A stretch of 64,000 nucleotides of DNA. Origin: Lachnobacterium bovis. GTDB taxonomy: Bacteria; Bacillota; Clostridia; Lachnospirales; Lachnospiraceae. Location: assembly GCF_900111325.1 (NCBI RefSeq), contig NZ_FOGW01000004.1, positions 1 to 64,000 on the forward strand. The letters are read 5' to 3'. The position numbers were made by a program, and so were the translations under genes. The notes under the pieces were generated by a model. That model was given only the letters and a program-made list of their open reading frames with translations, ran no database searches and was not told the DNA's origin. Shown in pieces: positions 9,223 to 17,977 of this stretch; positions within the stretch are counted from its first letter, which is position 1; the number at the start of each line of letters is the position of its first letter.

Positions 9223-9699
9223 CTACTTAAAAATAAATAGTTTACTAATTACATAATTCAATAGAATAACCACTACTTGTGCTACTATCTTCACTAATAA
9301 ACTTCCAAAGCCTAACATATTGATAAATACTAACAATATTGCTTCTTCAATAACCAGCGTAATAATTCGTCCAGAATAAAAAGATAACATTTGCTTCATA
9401 AAATCTTTAATATTATCAGTTGGTGACGCAAATACCCAAACTCTATTAGTCAAAAAAGCAAACATAACTGTAATTATCCATGATAAAACATTTGCAATTA
9501 ATGCATCCATTTTCATAGGAACGTTAAACAATGCATATGTTGCAACACTTACTATAAAACTAAGGCCACCAAAAAATAAATACAATAATATTTCCTTATT
9601 TTTTTTATAAAATGGATTAAATATATTCAGCACAGGCAAAGACATTATCTTATCAAATATATCTTCTTTCATATAATTATTATTTTTTTCAATGTCCAT
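9223..9699 (-). CDS. GtrA family membrane protein (putative polyprenyl-phosphate-sugar flippase)
   Basis: About 158 residues from the ATG at 9697-9699, which has AAAGGA 8 nt upstream; an ATG at 9718-9720 overlapping the previous stop codon is the alternative. Four hydrophobic helices follow a short basic N-terminus. The segments LYLFFGGLSFIV, NVLSWIITVMFAFLTNRVWVF and the final NYVISKLFIFK are typical of GtrA proteins. GtrA proteins work with GtrB enzymes to move undecaprenyl-phosphate-linked sugars across the membrane; the GtrB-like gene is at 4772-5707. Confidence 0.85.
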   Translation of the reverse strand: MDIEKNNNYMKEDIFDKIMSLPVLNIFNPFYKKNKEILLYLFFGGLSFIVSVATYALFNVPMKMDALIANVLSWIITVMFAFLTNRVWVFASPTDNIKDFMKQMLSFYSGRIITLVIEEAILLVFINMLGFGSLLVKIVAQVVVILLNYVISKLFIFK

Positions 9700-9719
9700 T
9701 TTCTTTTTCCTTTCAAACA

Positions 9720-11483
9720 TTATAAGGCTTTTTCTATTCCGTCTAATGCAAAATCTGGTCTCGCCATTGATAAATTAATATTATAAAATGGATCTCCCTC
9801 TATTAAGATTTTTCTCCATTTCTCTTGCATATAAGCAATTTCACCAGCAAATCTAAGTTTTTTCTCTGGTGTATCTTCTTTGCCTCGGCTCTTAGACTCA
9901 TAATGTAATGCAGTTACATTTGGATCATATACGTTCCAATATCCCGCCTTGGCTACTTTTAAACAAAAATCAACATCATTAAATGCAACTTGTAACTTTT
10001 CTTCTAGGCCACCTACAGAATCAAATATCTTGCGCGATACCATAAACATAGCCGCTGTAATTGCACTATAGTTTTGTTGTGTAAATACTCTATTATTATA
10101 TCCACCAACTTTTCCATCTAATCCAGGATATAAATTCTGAGCAACTCCGCCTAAACCTACTACAATTCCAGCATGCTGAACAGTCTTATCAGGATAATAC
10201 AAATGAGCACCAACTATTCCAACGCCAGATCTCATACAATTGCCTAGCATTCTTTCCATCCAATCAGGGGATGTAATTTCAATATCATTGTTTAATAATA
10301 CTAAATATTCACCTTTGGCATATGATGCTCCGAAATTATTAATTGCAGAATAATTAAATATACTCTGCCATACTACGACCTTTATACCTTTTTTCTTAAG
10401 TTCTTCGTAATACTCAAAGGTTTTCTCATCTGTACTATTATTTTCTATTATAATAACTTCATAATTGTCGTATGTAGATTTTTCAATAGATTCTATACAT
10501 CTTGCTAATGTTTCAACTTGATCCTTATTAGGAATCAAAATAGAGACTAATGGATGCTCTTTTAATTGGTATTTCAAATCTAATACACTGTATTTTTCAT
10601 TTACTACTATATCAGCTTTTTGATTTATTGTTTCTAAGTGCTTCTCTAGAACCTTTTTTTCTTCTTTTAAAATAACACTAATATCTACATTTTGCTTTAC
10701 ACTATGCACTAACACTTTAGGTAAATGTACTATTTCATTAGCATTTTCACAACATTGTAAAAGAATGCTATAAATATTTGATTCAACCTTTTCTAAATCT
10801 AAATTTTTTATAAACTCAATATTCATAAATGTTGATTTACTGATTGCAAAAACATTTCCAATGTAATTACAACTTCTTAACATATCAACACTATAATCCG
10901 GCTTGAAATCTGGTGTACAATGCACTCCATCTAATATATAATCTGAATCTGTATAAAAAACATCAAATTTTTTATCTATGTAACTATTTGCCAATTCATA
11001 TAGATAATTTGGTGCGAACTTCTGATCAAGTCGAGTAAATAATATTATGTCTGCCACCGTAGCTCTTGCAACATTTTGAATTTGTTCTGCTATGCTCTTA
11101 TCTTTATCTAGTATCATTTTTTCAAAAGAATTATGATATTCATATTTAATTCCATAATCCTCTGAGCATTGCTCTTTTTCTAAAATAACACTCTTCCATT
11201 CTGTATAAATCTGATTTTCTAATGAAACTATAGCATTATTACATGCCTCATCATTTCCTTGCAAAATAATAACTTCTATTGATGGTTTATTTAACATTTT
11301 TAAAACTTTTTTACTTTGACTATCTAATTCTTTATTAGATACTGCTTTATCTAAAAACCATTCATTGTATGTTTCATATGATTTTTTCTTATCTTTTATT
11401 TTATTTGCTATCCCGCTTATACCGTATTTAGTATATAAAAATTTTGCTTTCTTTAATTTAAACTCAAATGCTTTATAATTCAT
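9720..11483 (-). CDS. Two-domain family 2 glycosyltransferase
   Basis: 587 residues. The C-terminal half (about 310-545) is a clear GT2 domain: PLVSILIPNKDQVETLARC, ENNSTD, LLNNDIEI (metal-binding) and HAGIVVGLGG as in O-antigen and rhamnan synthesis enzymes. The N-terminal half has a weaker GT2-like domain with DSDYI and FKPDYSVDMLRSCNYIG, a pattern seen in two-domain surface-polysaccharide enzymes. It has no membrane helix and is probably cytoplasmic or peripheral. It is the first gene of the run to 3125. The stop overlaps the upstream alternative start of the GtrA-like gene. Sugar specificity is unknown. Confidence 0.8.
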   Translation of the reverse strand: MNYKAFEFKLKKAKFLYTKYGISGIANKIKDKKKSYETYNEWFLDKAVSNKELDSQSKKVLKMLNKPSIEVIILQGNDEACNNAIVSLENQIYTEWKSVILEKEQCSEDYGIKYEYHNSFEKMILDKDKSIAEQIQNVARATVADIILFTRLDQKFAPNYLYELANSYIDKKFDVFYTDSDYILDGVHCTPDFKPDYSVDMLRSCNYIGNVFAISKSTFMNIEFIKNLDLEKVESNIYSILLQCCENANEIVHLPKVLVHSVKQNVDISVILKEEKKVLEKHLETINQKADIVVNEKYSVLDLKYQLKEHPLVSILIPNKDQVETLARCIESIEKSTYDNYEVIIIENNSTDEKTFEYYEELKKKGIKVVVWQSIFNYSAINNFGASYAKGEYLVLLNNDIEITSPDWMERMLGNCMRSGVGIVGAHLYYPDKTVQHAGIVVGLGGVAQNLYPGLDGKVGGYNNRVFTQQNYSAITAAMFMVSRKIFDSVGGLEEKLQVAFNDVDFCLKVAKAGYWNVYDPNVTALHYESKSRGKEDTPEKKLRFAGEIAYMQEKWRKILIEGDPFYNINLSMARPDFALDGIEKAL

Positions 11484-11626
11484 GTCTTCTCCTACTTAAC
11501 TATTTAACAAAATCTTTTGCTAATAATATTTTGCTACTCTCCTTTTGCAATTTTTCACTTCATTGTTATGTTCTAATATATCAAAACACAACATTTATCA
11601 TTATAACATATCTTATATAAATTTCC

Positions 11627-11656
11627 AAAAAAAATGAATGCGTAACAAACGCATCC
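11627..11656 (-). terminator. Terminator after the large membrane protein gene
   Basis: A short stem GGATGCG/CGCATTC (11636-11656) is followed on the minus strand by ATTTTTTTT. It separates the gene at 11757-13763 from the downstream glycan genes. Confidence 0.7.
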
Positions 11657-11756
11657 ACCTTTTCTCTATTGCAGTTTTAATCCAACATTCAAGTCTATTC
11701 TTAAATTCATTTGCAATATTTACTCTATTTTTCCTAAAACTCTCATTTAAATACTC

Positions 11757-13763
11757 CTAATTTATCTCATATATACTATACCCATCCTGTTGACAAAGTA
11801 TTTTATATTCAATTTTTTCTTGCTTTAAGATTTTTTCATTTTTTTGTTTAGCCAAAACATATTTGACACCTATTTTCTTTAAATCTTTAGGATTTATTGT
11901 TAAGGCTACACTATCATTTGAAAATAATTTTATATTTGTTTTTTCATTAGTCATAGAAACTATATAATTCAAATATCTATTATATACGAAATTTTCTTTG
12001 CCTTTAGGATCTAATTTATTCCATTTTTTAAAATCCGGATAAAAGCTAGTTGCACTCAAGCATTTTGCTCCATTTGCCATTGCAAAATTTGAAATCAATT
12101 TTTCATCTGGATCCATAACCATCCAATATGAATTTGAATCTTTTTTTACTATTTTTTCAATTTCTCTACTGATTGGATGATTCGTAATTGGAGATATTCC
12201 CGTACATACTGGATTAACAAATGCACCTGATAAAAACATTACAATGCACATACTAATAGCAAATAATTTCTTATATCTTAAAAGTGCCATTAATGCAATC
12301 ACAACTAAAATTGCAATCTCTAAAATTAAAATTTTCTGTGGTAAGTATAAACGCATTTCATCTGTTATCATCATTACATACGCTAATCCGTATAATATAG
12401 ATGTTAATATTAATTGCGATTTTTTATACTCATCTTTATATTTCCAAATAATATTGATACTCCAAATGTTGAAAATAACACCTGTAAATCCATATCCCAT
12501 TTGCATTCTGTTTATATAACTAAATAATGTGTATTTTGCAAGTCTTGGTGTAAAGCCAATACACATAAAAACTATTTCTACTAATACACATACTAATAAA
12601 GCTTTTCCTATTAATAACTCATCTTTTGCTTTAGCAGAATCTTCTTTACGGAGTATTCTCGCGATGCTTGGAAATAACATTAAAAATAAAGGTGTAAAAT
12701 GAATAAATGTAGAAACTTCCGAATTATTAAATACATTAGAATCTCTAAACGCTAATGTAAGTGATGAAAGTCCTGTAAAAATATCCTTCAAAGTAGAATC
12801 TCCACCAACAGAAATTCTTTTTCCGGGATATACAGTATTCATTAATAATTTAAAATCTGCTCTAGATGTTAAAACAACATAACCAACTATTCCAACTGCA
12901 ATAATTCCTGCTACAATTACTCTAACTAAGACGTCATATATATTCTTTTTTACTATATTTTTTTCTAGATCACTTGTTATTCCCCATTTTTCTCTATCAC
13001 GAAGCAATACTGTCACAAGTAAAACAAAGCTTACAGCACCTGCAACAATTTGACATGATGGAAAAATAGATAATACAAAGCCTGCTGCCATAAATCCAGC
13101 CAAAATAGTAAACATCCATTTTAAAAATTTATTTGTATTTACAATCAAATAATAACCTAAATCAAATAACATCATCGCATAAACAAATACTATTGGCATA
13201 TGTGGTATCATCCACCATTGTAATGCGGGTGAAAAACCAATCATACACATTCCTACAATGGATAAAATATTATTTTTTTTAGTTAATATATAAAACATCT
13301 CAAATGACGAGATAAAAAGTGCTAACACTAAACCGCACCAATAAAAACTAAGTCCCCTTGCATTACCAAAAATCACATAACCTATGTTAAATGGTTTGGC
13401 TAATAATGTAATATCCTTTATTGGGGCATAATAGTCTAATACCATATTAGTTTGATCTATAGACATTTGTTTGCTGTATTTTCTATAATTATTATATTTT
13501 TGTGAAAAATACGTTGGTATATGTACCGCATATTCATCACTTCGTATGTCTCTTGATTTTCCAATAATTTTATACTGTCTAGCTTCCATTTCATTAATAT
13601 GAGTTGGAAAAACCTCATCATACTCTCCCATTGATGAACCATGTAATCCTAAAATAACGCATGCTATAAATATTATTAATGCTATAACATATCGAAATCT
13701 TATCATTACATCTAATATATTATTTATACTTTTTTTAAAATTTTTATTATTATTTTTCACCAC
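11757..13763 (-). CDS. Large polytopic membrane protein, GT-C/YfhO-like
   Basis: 668 residues from a GTG start (GTG-GTG pair; AGGTG about 11 nt upstream). After helix 1 comes a long loop with acidic residues (GEYDEVF, SRDIRSDEYAVHIP), then about 11 helices and a C-terminal soluble domain of about 130 residues ending in a GVKYVLAKQ segment. The layout is that of YfhO-type and other GT-C proteins that modify teichoic acids or surface glycans with lipid-linked sugars. The gene is a single unit with its own promoter and terminator next to the glycan locus. Function is inferred from layout. Confidence 0.6.
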   Translation of the reverse strand: MVKNNNKNFKKSINNILDVMIRFRYVIALIIFIACVILGLHGSSMGEYDEVFPTHINEMEARQYKIIGKSRDIRSDEYAVHIPTYFSQKYNNYRKYSKQMSIDQTNMVLDYYAPIKDITLLAKPFNIGYVIFGNARGLSFYWCGLVLALFISSFEMFYILTKKNNILSIVGMCMIGFSPALQWWMIPHMPIVFVYAMMLFDLGYYLIVNTNKFLKWMFTILAGFMAAGFVLSIFPSCQIVAGAVSFVLLVTVLLRDREKWGITSDLEKNIVKKNIYDVLVRVIVAGIIAVGIVGYVVLTSRADFKLLMNTVYPGKRISVGGDSTLKDIFTGLSSLTLAFRDSNVFNNSEVSTFIHFTPLFLMLFPSIARILRKEDSAKAKDELLIGKALLVCVLVEIVFMCIGFTPRLAKYTLFSYINRMQMGYGFTGVIFNIWSINIIWKYKDEYKKSQLILTSILYGLAYVMMITDEMRLYLPQKILILEIAILVVIALMALLRYKKLFAISMCIVMFLSGAFVNPVCTGISPITNHPISREIEKIVKKDSNSYWMVMDPDEKLISNFAMANGAKCLSATSFYPDFKKWNKLDPKGKENFVYNRYLNYIVSMTNEKTNIKLFSNDSVALTINPKDLKKIGVKYVLAKQKNEKILKQEKIEYKILCQQDGYSIYEIN

Positions 13764-13822
13764 TTTTATCTAACACCTACCCGAAAAAATTTCGATACCC
13801 TTTCATTTACACAATAACTTAT

Positions 13823-13850
13823 ATTATATCACATTTATATATTGATTCAA
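13823..13850 (-). promoter_or_regulatory. Promoter of the large membrane protein gene
   Basis: On the minus strand TTGAAT (13845-13850), a 16-bp spacer and TATAAT (13823-13828) lie 60 bp upstream of the GTG start. The rest of 13764-14102 is the terminator of the next gene and AT-rich sequence. Confidence 0.6.
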
Positions 13851-13935
13851 ACAAATTGATACACAATTGCCAATCATTTATTTCACATTTTATAAGCCAA
13901 AACGTCTTAGACTAAAAAAATAAAATATAAAAACT

Positions 13936-14043
13936 CAAAAAAAATACCGACCTCTATCTGTTAGATTTAAAATAGTATCTTTTTTACTAGATTATACTCT
14001 AGTGAAATAAATACACTTTTTATCTAACCTCTAGAAGTCGGTA
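13936..14043 (-). terminator. Long terminator of the L,D-transpeptidase gene (ACCGACCTC type)
   Basis: The outer arms are TACCGACCTCTA near 13945-13956 and TAGAAGTCGGTA near 14032-14043, with further pairing inward (TTAGA/TCTAA) and a small inner hairpin. On the minus strand it ends in GGTCGGTATTTTTTTT. The same 3' sequence occurs in the terminators at 16463-16525 and 19997-20052. Confidence 0.75.
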
Positions 14044-14102
14044 AATTACGTTTAATTATAATAAATTATTAACTTCTCATTAGCACTAAATATATATTAA
14101 AA

Positions 14103-16256
14103 TCAACTATAAATTACTACAGTTGTACCAATTGGAATATTATCATATATCCATTTTGCTTTATTAATATCTAATCTAACACATCCATGAGATACACCAA
14201 CGCCTAATCTCCCATCTTTAATATGTGTTGGTGATGAAGTCTGTGTATATAATACTGAATGGAATAAATATCCTTTATAAATTCTTGTTGCATACCAGCA
14301 TCTTGCTGAACCAGAATCAAAATAAGGTTTTTTATTTACGATGTGGAATAATCCTTCTACTGTAGGAGTCGAAGCTTTTCCATCTCCACATAAGAAATAG
14401 TCTACTTCTCCCCATCTACCCTGGGATCCACTAAATATTCCAACTTTGTGTCTTGATCTATCTACAAGGATAAGGTATGGTGATGGGCTACTATATCTTT
14501 GAGCAATATTAATCATCGCATCTGTTCCAACTATAGGTGGGGGAGTTGGATGTAATCTTTCTTTTACGTCATTATACAAATTCTGATCAAATTGAGCCTT
14601 AGCTTGTCTACCTTCAATTATTCCGATTCCGCCAAAATGCTCAAGGAGCGAAACATCATCATCTCCATATGCTCTTACTAAATCTGGATAATGTGAAGAA
14701 TAGAAATAATAATCATAAATTGGGGCTAATTCTATTCCACCGTAAACTGTTACAGGATTTTGAAGCGTGGTAACACCACTCGTATGTCTTCCCTCTGCTG
14801 CACCATGATTAATATAATGTTTATAATATTCAGGATAATTATTTCTAAATATCAAACGCAAATCTCTATACTCATATCTATATGAGCGAACATCAAAAGT
14901 ATCATTTCCTTTTCTTTGTTCTCTCATACCAAACTCAGCAAAATGTTTAATTGCACCTGCATCATCATCTGCATATAATCTCTTTAAATCAGGATATCTG
15001 TTTATATACTCATGAAAATTATATACCTTTGAATAATCTATACCATTGATTTTAGTAATAATACCTTGTAAACTAGTAACACCACTTGTATGTCTTCCTT
15101 CTGCTGCGCCATGTTTAATATAATGTCTGTAATATTGAGCATAATCTGAGAAAAATGCACCACGTAAATCCATATATTCATACCTATATGAACGTACATC
15201 AAAGGTATCATTTGCTTTTCTCTGCTCTCGCATACCAAATTTATAAAAATGTTCTAAAGCGCCTGCATCATCATCTCCATAAAATGCCTTTATATCTGGA
15301 TTGTTCTCTATATAGTAGTGATAATCATAAACCTTAGAATAATCTTCATTGTTTACTCTTGTCAACGGATTTCTTAACTCTGTAACTCCTGTTGTATCTT
15401 TTCTATTTTCTCTTAGACCATGATTAATGTAATGTTCATAATACATTTTATAATTTCTTCTAAAATGAGCTCTTAAATCCGGATATGCATATCTATAAGA
15501 CTTTGGATCAAATGATTCTTTTGCCTGTCTTTGTTCATTCATTCCAAATTCGGCAAAATGTTTTATATATAACGCATCATTATCGCCAAAAGCTTTCTCT
15601 AAATCCTTATTATGCAATTTATAATAATCATAGTCATATACTGCAGAATAATCTTTGCCATTATAGGAAGATATGGTTTTCTGAAGTGTTTCACAGCCGG
15701 TTGCTACTCTATTTTCATACTGACCATATTGAACATAATGTTTATAATATTTAACCAAATTATTTCCAAAGGCTGCTCTTAAATCTGGGTTTGCATTTTT
15801 ATAAGATTTAACATCAAAATTAGGACTTGATAATCTTCCTTCTGACATACCAAATCTTATGAAGTGTTCGAATACGGCGCTTGGATTATAAGGATACTCC
15901 TCTCTAACATCTGGATTGTTCTCTATATAGTAGTGATAATCATAAACTGCACTATAATCTACACCCTCATAAACTGGTGAAATTGGTTCCACCCTAGGAA
16001 CATCTTTTTCTTCTTCAAACGATTGTAGCTCATCACTTTGCTCATTTGTATATAATTTTGACTCTTCATTCGATTTTTCTAATTGCTCTTCTTTTTCTAA
16101 ATTCGAGCCATTCTCTACATCTTGCTGATTAGAATTTTCTTTAATTTCTTCTGCTCGTACATTTTTCAAATTACCAACATTAAACGTTGCAGCAATAATT
16201 CCAGCTGAACATATAATTTTTAGAATCTTAAGACCTATATCTTTATCACGATGCAT
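14103..16256 (-). CDS. Secreted repeat protein with C-terminal L,D-transpeptidase (YkuD) domain
   Basis: 717 residues. An N-terminal signal sequence (about 10-34) is followed by an acidic, Glu/Asn-rich linker (36-95), four and a half bipartite tandem repeats (about 101-575) and a YkuD domain (about 576-717). The YkuD active-site motif HGCVRL is at 690-695, with C692 as nucleophile. YkuD enzymes form 3-3 cross-links in peptidoglycan or attach proteins to it. The order differs from the sister proteins, where the enzyme domain precedes the repeats. The gene has its own terminator. The upstream region (16257-16462) is AT-rich, with a CCGATAT element. The enzyme assignment is firm; the role of the repeats is inferred. 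Confidence 0.9.
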   Translation of the reverse strand: MHRDKDIGLKILKIICSAGIIAATFNVGNLKNVRAEEIKENSNQQDVENGSNLEKEEQLEKSNEESKLYTNEQSDELQSFEEEKDVPRVEPISPVYEGVDYSAVYDYHYYIENNPDVREEYPYNPSAVFEHFIRFGMSEGRLSSPNFDVKSYKNANPDLRAAFGNNLVKYYKHYVQYGQYENRVATGCETLQKTISSYNGKDYSAVYDYDYYKLHNKDLEKAFGDNDALYIKHFAEFGMNEQRQAKESFDPKSYRYAYPDLRAHFRRNYKMYYEHYINHGLRENRKDTTGVTELRNPLTRVNNEDYSKVYDYHYYIENNPDIKAFYGDDDAGALEHFYKFGMREQRKANDTFDVRSYRYEYMDLRGAFFSDYAQYYRHYIKHGAAEGRHTSGVTSLQGIITKINGIDYSKVYNFHEYINRYPDLKRLYADDDAGAIKHFAEFGMREQRKGNDTFDVRSYRYEYRDLRLIFRNNYPEYYKHYINHGAAEGRHTSGVTTLQNPVTVYGGIELAPIYDYYFYSSHYPDLVRAYGDDDVSLLEHFGGIGIIEGRQAKAQFDQNLYNDVKERLHPTPPPIVGTDAMINIAQRYSSPSPYLILVDRSRHKVGIFSGSQGRWGEVDYFLCGDGKASTPTVEGLFHIVNKKPYFDSGSARCWYATRIYKGYLFHSVLYTQTSSPTHIKDGRLGVGVSHGCVRLDINKAKWIYDNIPIGTTVVIYS
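14532..15956 (-). repeat. Tandem protein repeats, 4.5 bipartite units
   Basis: Each unit of about 100 residues has an A half (YSKVYDYHYYIENNPDIK... HF..FGM.EQR) and a B half (FDVRSYRYEYMDLR... HYI.HGA.EGR), joined to the next unit by a 15-residue linker ending in NG-x-D. The fifth unit has an A half and a broken B half that runs into a Pro-rich joint before the YkuD domain. Confidence 0.9.
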
Positions 16257-16640
16257 TTTTTATCCCCTCCTTTTATTTTTTTATTATCATAAGTCTCCTT
16301 GTTAATCTAAAAATTATATCGGTACATCTTATTTTTTTACTTTTATTTCAAATATTCTTTATAGAATTTTAATATTGCTTTATAAGAATTTTATTTTTTT
16401 TACATAACATTATCTTTAATATTTTTTCAAAAAATTACGAGTCTTCATAATTGATATTCAACCAAAAAATACCGACCTCAAATCATCAATTCTTTTCGAT
16501 TAATCTAATGATTTTTGGTCGGTATCTTATTATTTTTTTATATAAAACTTATATTATCTTTATGACAAATTATAGGTTCTTAATTACTATGAATCTTACT
16601 AGCTTTTGACACTTACTCCGCCTGTTAATCAGCCGGGGTT
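16257..16640. other. Noncoding gap between two repeat-protein genes
   Basis: This 384-bp gap holds the terminator of the repeat-only gene (16463-16525) and AT-rich sequence that should contain the promoter of the L,D-transpeptidase gene. On the minus strand GTACCGATATAATT is centred near 16320, which includes both a TATAAT and a sigma-D-like CCGATAT. The start codon at 16256 has GGAGGGG upstream. No RNA gene or ORF is seen. Confidence 0.5.
16463..16525 (-). terminator. Terminator of the repeat-only gene (ACCGACCTC type)
   Basis: The outer arms are ATACCGACC (16469-16477) and GGTCGGTAT (16517-16525), with inner pairing of AATCAT and ATGATT. On the minus strand it ends in GGTCGGTATTTTTT. Confidence 0.85.
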
Positions 16641-17717
16641 TTATTCGCCACTTGTTCCTGGTTGTCCTGATGGTTGTTCTGGTTCTGGGTCTGGTAAAGG
16701 TCCATCAGCTTTTCTTCCTTCTGCATGACCAAATATAATATAATGCATATAATATTTCTTTAAGTCATTACCAAATGCACCTCTTAAATCTTCGTAATTG
16801 TTTTTATACTGTTGAACTTTAAAATTAGAACTAGCCTCACGGCCTTCTTTCATTCCAAACTCAACAAAATGTTTTAGTAATCCTACTTCATCAAGACCAA
16901 TTGCATCTTGTAAATCTTTATATTTATTATAATATGCATTTGCATCATATACTAACGAATAATCAACACCATTATATGTTGTTATTGGATCTATTATTTC
17001 ATCTGTTTGCTCTGATGTTTTACGATTTTCGTTAAATCCATTATAAATATAGTGTAGATAATAGCTCTCTGTATCATTACCAAACGCTCTTCTCAAATCT
17101 GGATTTGCATTTTTATAAGATACAATATCAAAACCATCCTTTGCATTACGGCCCTCTTTCATACCGAACTCAACAAAATGTTTTAATAATGCTATATCAT
17201 CGTCTCCGAATGCTTTTGCCAAATCAGGATACTCTTTATATTTAGCATAATCATAAACTTTAGAATAATCCCTTCCATTATATTTGGTTATAGGATTCAT
17301 AACTTCATATGAATCTTGTTTTGTAGCAACTCTTTCTTCATTAATTCCGTAATCAAGATAATGCTTATAATAACTATATCTATCATTACCAAATGCACTT
17401 CTTAAATCAGCATATCTATTCTTATAACTCTTCCAATCAAATTTCGAACTTGTTATTCTATCTTCTTTAATTCCAAATTCAACAAAATGTTTTAATGCTT
17501 TTTGCTTATCTCCCTTGCAAAACATCGCAACATCAACATTCTCTTTAACATATGTATCATACTCATATACTGGTGAATAATCTACACCTTGGTAATACGT
17601 AGGATATGTACCACCTGCTTCCGCTTTAACTGTTGCCGTCGGAATCACATTTGTCAACACTAGGGTTGTTGTCATAACAACACCAAAAAGTTTCTTTTTA
17701 AAATTTTTATTAATCAT
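16641..17717 (-). CDS. Secreted protein made only of tandem repeats
   Basis: 358 residues: signal peptide (1-32, ending near A-T-V-K-A-E-A), three bipartite repeat units (about 47-339) and a Pro/Gly/Ser-rich tail (340-358) like a short wall-spanning or disordered end. No enzyme domain and no sortase motif are seen. The repeats are close to those of the five neighbouring enzymes, so this protein should bind the same target. It could be a structural surface protein or a competitor for binding sites. The ribosome site is GGAGGAG. Upstream, the sequence CGATATAA occurs twice (17798-17805 and 17824-17831, minus strand). Confidence 0.9.
   Translation of the reverse strand: MINKNFKKKLFGVVMTTTLVLTNVIPTATVKAEAGGTYPTYYQGVDYSPVYEYDTYVKENVDVAMFCKGDKQKALKHFVEFGIKEDRITSSKFDWKSYKNRYADLRSAFGNDRYSYYKHYLDYGINEERVATKQDSYEVMNPITKYNGRDYSKVYDYAKYKEYPDLAKAFGDDDIALLKHFVEFGMKEGRNAKDGFDIVSYKNANPDLRRAFGNDTESYYLHYIYNGFNENRKTSEQTDEIIDPITTYNGVDYSLVYDANAYYNKYKDLQDAIGLDEVGLLKHFVEFGMKEGREASSNFKVQQYKNNYEDLRGAFGNDLKKYYMHYIIFGHAEGRKADGPLPDPEPEQPSGQPGTSGE
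16701..17579 (-). repeat. Tandem protein repeats, 3 bipartite units
   Basis: Three units of about 100 residues with the shared pattern: a YS.VYD start, D-L-x-x-A-x-G, KHFVEFGMKEGR in the A halves, and DLR.AFGND with HY...G..E.R in the B halves. Confidence 0.9.
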
Positions 17718-17797
17718 TTTCTCCTCCTTTATAGAATTTAAAAATTAGTAATACTACAAAAATAATTAACTCATATTTGAGTTTTTTTATTTATATT

Positions 17798-17831
17798 TTA
17801 TATCGTTTTGTAATAAATTAAGCTTATATCG
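17798..17831 (-). promoter_or_regulatory. Paired CGATATAA elements, possible sigma-D-type promoter
   Basis: On the minus strand CGATATAA occurs at 17824-17831 and 17798-17805. For the second copy, TAAG lies 15 bp upstream of AACGATAT, near the sigma-D pattern TAAA-N15-GCCGATAT. A sigma-A reading (TATAA) is also possible. Confidence 0.3.
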
Positions 17832-17884
17832 ATTATTATTTTTAATGTATTCTTAAGTATGTCTTTATAAGCTATTTATATAAT

Positions 17885-17926
17885 TAAAAAATCTCTATCT
17901 AAACTTTTATAGAATAGATAGAGATT
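17885..17926 (-). terminator. Terminator of the transglutaminase-domain gene
   Basis: Perfect 11-bp arms AATCTCTATCT (17890-17900) and AGATAGAGATT (17916-17926) are followed by T-runs on both strands. It ends the gene at 17978-19873. Confidence 0.85.
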
Positions 17927-17977
17927 TTATTTTTAATATTTTTTCTTAATTCTCATTTAATATTGTTTATAATTCTA

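Noticed and set aside
13764..14102. Insertion-sequence ends suggested by the long inverted repeat
   Set aside because: No transposase or target duplication; the repeat ends in a T-run and follows a stop codon, so it is a terminator.
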